Positions 62,590-64,000 of a DNA stretch of 64,000 nucleotides are shown here, piece by piece. The DNA lies in contig NZ_WUTS01000001.1 in the NCBI RefSeq assembly GCF_009901955.1, positions 2,206,604-2,270,603 of the forward strand, read 5' to 3'. Position 1 is the first letter of the stretch, and every line of letters starts with the position of its first letter. The notes under the pieces are model-generated. The model had not been told where the DNA came from. It ran no database searches and saw only the letters and a program-made list of their open reading frames with translations. The translations under genes and the position numbers were made by a program. The DNA is from Halomonas icarae. GTDB lineage: Bacteria; Pseudomonadota; Gammaproteobacteria; Pseudomonadales; Halomonadaceae.

Positions 62590-64000
62590 ATGGAGATCCA
62601 TGATCCACCCACGCCGCGCGGCCTTGTGTCGATGCTGCGCTTCCTGGGACTGGTGGTACTGGGCGCCACGGTGGGTGGCGTGGCGGCGCTGTTTGCCGCC
62701 GGTTTCGTGCGCGGCGTGCTGTGGCTCAACGAGATACTGCTGATCTCGCCACGCAGCCGCATGATGTTTGCCTGGCCGGAGTGGCTAATATTGACCACCG
62801 TGGCCGTGCCCGCCCTGGGCGGACTCATCGTCGGCCACCTGCACCAGACGCTGCCCGAGCGGCGCCCCCATACGCCTACCGATGCCATCGCCGCCGTCCA
62901 GACGCGTCGCGGCCGACTGCCGCTCAAGGCCGGGGCTGTCTCCGCCTTTACCGCCCTGCTCTCCCTGGGTGCCGGCGCCTCGGTAGGCCAGTACGGCCCG
63001 CTGGTGCACCTGGGGGCCAGTCTCGGCTCCCTGGGCGCTCGGGTGCTGCGCCTGAGTCGCTCCGACGACAATATCTCCATCGCCTGCGGGGTGGCCGCGG
63101 CGATTGCCACCGCCTTCAATGCGCCGCTGGCGGGCATTGTCTTCGCCCATGAGGTGGTACTGCGCCACTACGCACTCCGCGCCTTCGCTCCCGTCGCCGC
63201 TGCGGCCCTGGTCGGCCATGTGATCGCCACCCAGGCACTGGCCCAGGGCGCCCTCTTTCATGTCGCCGAGACCGTGGTTCCCCAGGCCTGGGAGTTTGCT
63301 CTCTTCGTCGCCATCGGCGGCTTGGGTGCCCTGATGGCCGGGAGCTACATGCATGCCATTCTCGGCGTCGGTCGGCTCGCGCAACGACTCCCCCTGCGCC
63401 CGGCACTGCAGCCGGCCCTGGCGGGTGCCCTGCTGGGCGTGGCGGCACTCTGGGTGCCCGATATTCTCGGCATGGGCCAGGAGACCCTGCGCTTCGCCAC
63501 CATCGCTGGCGCCTTCGGCAGTGGCGAGCTGCTACTGGTGCTGGGCCTGAAGGTAGCGGCCACCGCCCTCTGTCTGGGCATGGGCTTCAGCGGCGGAGTG
63601 TTCAGCCCTGCCCTGGTGGTTGGCATGCTGTTCGGTGCCCTCTGCGGCACCCTGACGGCCAGCCTGACCGGCATCTCCCACGAGACCTTCGTCTTCTATG
63701 CGGTCTGCGGAATGGTCGCCGTCACCGCTCCGGTCATCGGCGCCCCGCTGACCAGCCTGCTGATTGTCTTCGAACTGACCGGCAATTACGCCCTGACCAC
63801 CGCGGCCCTGGCCAGCGTGACCCTGGCCAGTCCCATCGCGGCTCAGCTGTTTGGACGCTCGCTGTTCGACATTCAGCTGCGCGAACGTGGCCTCGACCTC
63901 TCCTCGGGGCGTGACCAAGCCCTGCTGATGGACACGCGGGTAAGCGACTACCTGACCCGGGAGTGTGTCACCCTCTCTCCCGGGGCATCGCTGGACGAGG
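62590..64000 (+). CDS. CLC-family chloride channel/transporter (partial)
   Basis: Runs off the window; at least 470 residues. About ten membrane helices of the CLC fold are followed from about residue 445 by the beginning of a CBS domain (DTRVSDYLTRECVTLSPGASLDE). CLC landmarks are GAGASVGQYGPLVHLGASLG (N-terminal half) and GMGFSGGVFSPALVVGMLFGALCG (GxFxP). In the GREGP motif the gating glutamate is replaced by Tyr (GQYGP, Y135), and the GSGIP loop is not visible. Proton-coupled gating as in E. coli ClcA is thus unlikely; a passive channel is possible. The start is a weak choice; an ATG at 62632 is an alternative. Confidence 0.85.
   Translation, partial: MEIHDPPTPRGLVSMLRFLGLVVLGATVGGVAALFAAGFVRGVLWLNEILLISPRSRMMFAWPEWLILTTVAVPALGGLIVGHLHQTLPERRPHTPTDAIAAVQTRRGRLPLKAGAVSAFTALLSLGAGASVGQYGPLVHLGASLGSLGARVLRLSRSDDNISIACGVAAAIATAFNAPLAGIVFAHEVVLRHYALRAFAPVAAAALVGHVIATQALAQGALFHVAETVVPQAWEFALFVAIGGLGALMAGSYMHAILGVGRLAQRLPLRPALQPALAGALLGVAALWVPDILGMGQETLRFATIAGAFGSGELLLVLGLKVAATALCLGMGFSGGVFSPALVVGMLFGALCGTLTASLTGISHETFVFYAVCGMVAVTAPVIGAPLTSLLIVFELTGNYALTTAALASVTLASPIAAQLFGRSLFDIQLRERGLDLSSGRDQALLMDTRVSDYLTRECVTLSPGASLDE

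Overview
The window looks like chromosome from a high-GC gammaproteobacterium, most plausibly Halomonas or a close relative. This is inferred from gene content and layout (complete liu leucine operon, Tup tungstate uptake with a helix-turn-helix/substrate-binding regulator, BCCT transporter, OsmC-YcaO fusion, AcoR-type sigma54 activator). No rRNA, tRNA, CRISPR array, intact insertion sequence or prophage was recognised.

Layout. 0.5-5.8 kb: housekeeping and envelope genes (LD-carboxypeptidase, RlpA-like protein, a divergent argO/argP pair, a thioredoxin-like/YghU pair, an orphan FimT-type pseudopilin). 5.9-10.3 kb: a sigma54-controlled unit, in which an AcoR-type activator faces a SnoaL-flavin monooxygenase gene across a good -24/-12 promoter; the aldehyde dehydrogenase gene that followed is reduced to its first 32 codons. 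10.4-13.7 kb: tungstate transporter tupBCA with a divergent regulator. 13.8-20.9 kb: liuABCDE, turning isovaleryl-CoA into acetoacetate and acetyl-CoA, preceded by a palindrome resembling a LiuR operator and interrupted by two structured repeats. 21.4-25.1 kb: a gene-poor, partly AT-rich accessory stretch with decayed genes (a frameshifted, truncated DUF3140 gene and possibly another) and small envelope proteins. 25.2-29.7 kb: an orphan 1,527-residue M6-like metalloprotease, the least explained gene here. 29.8-41.5 kb: ABC exporter, diguanylate cyclase, RND efflux pair with a perfect upstream palindrome, YbaK editing protein, OsmC-YcaO fusion, cupin. 41.7-54.7 kb: PAS-domain remnant, SWIM-SNF2 helicase, an Nramp-like transporter lacking the canonical metal motif, an FMN alpha-hydroxy-acid oxidase, BCCT transporter, SIMPL protein, a CDGSH-glutamate synthase fusion, a CDF transporter and an eroded NUDIX-metallo-beta-lactamase pseudogene. 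54.7-64.0 kb: MscS channel, a four-gene Mn/Zn/Fe-type ABC importer, a ChaN-PDZ protein whose stop codon lies in a 14-bp tandem array, a glutaredoxin-like protein, and a CLC-family gene running off the end.

A theme is local gene erosion: at least four genes (ALDH, DUF3140, PAS, NUDIX-MBL) survive only as fragments, three of them next to intact partners. No defence system or biosynthetic cluster was found. The best candidates for new biology are the 1,527-residue protease-like orphan, the sigma54/monooxygenase unit with its missing dehydrogenase, and several fusion or variant proteins. All functional calls come from reading motifs by eye, without database searches.
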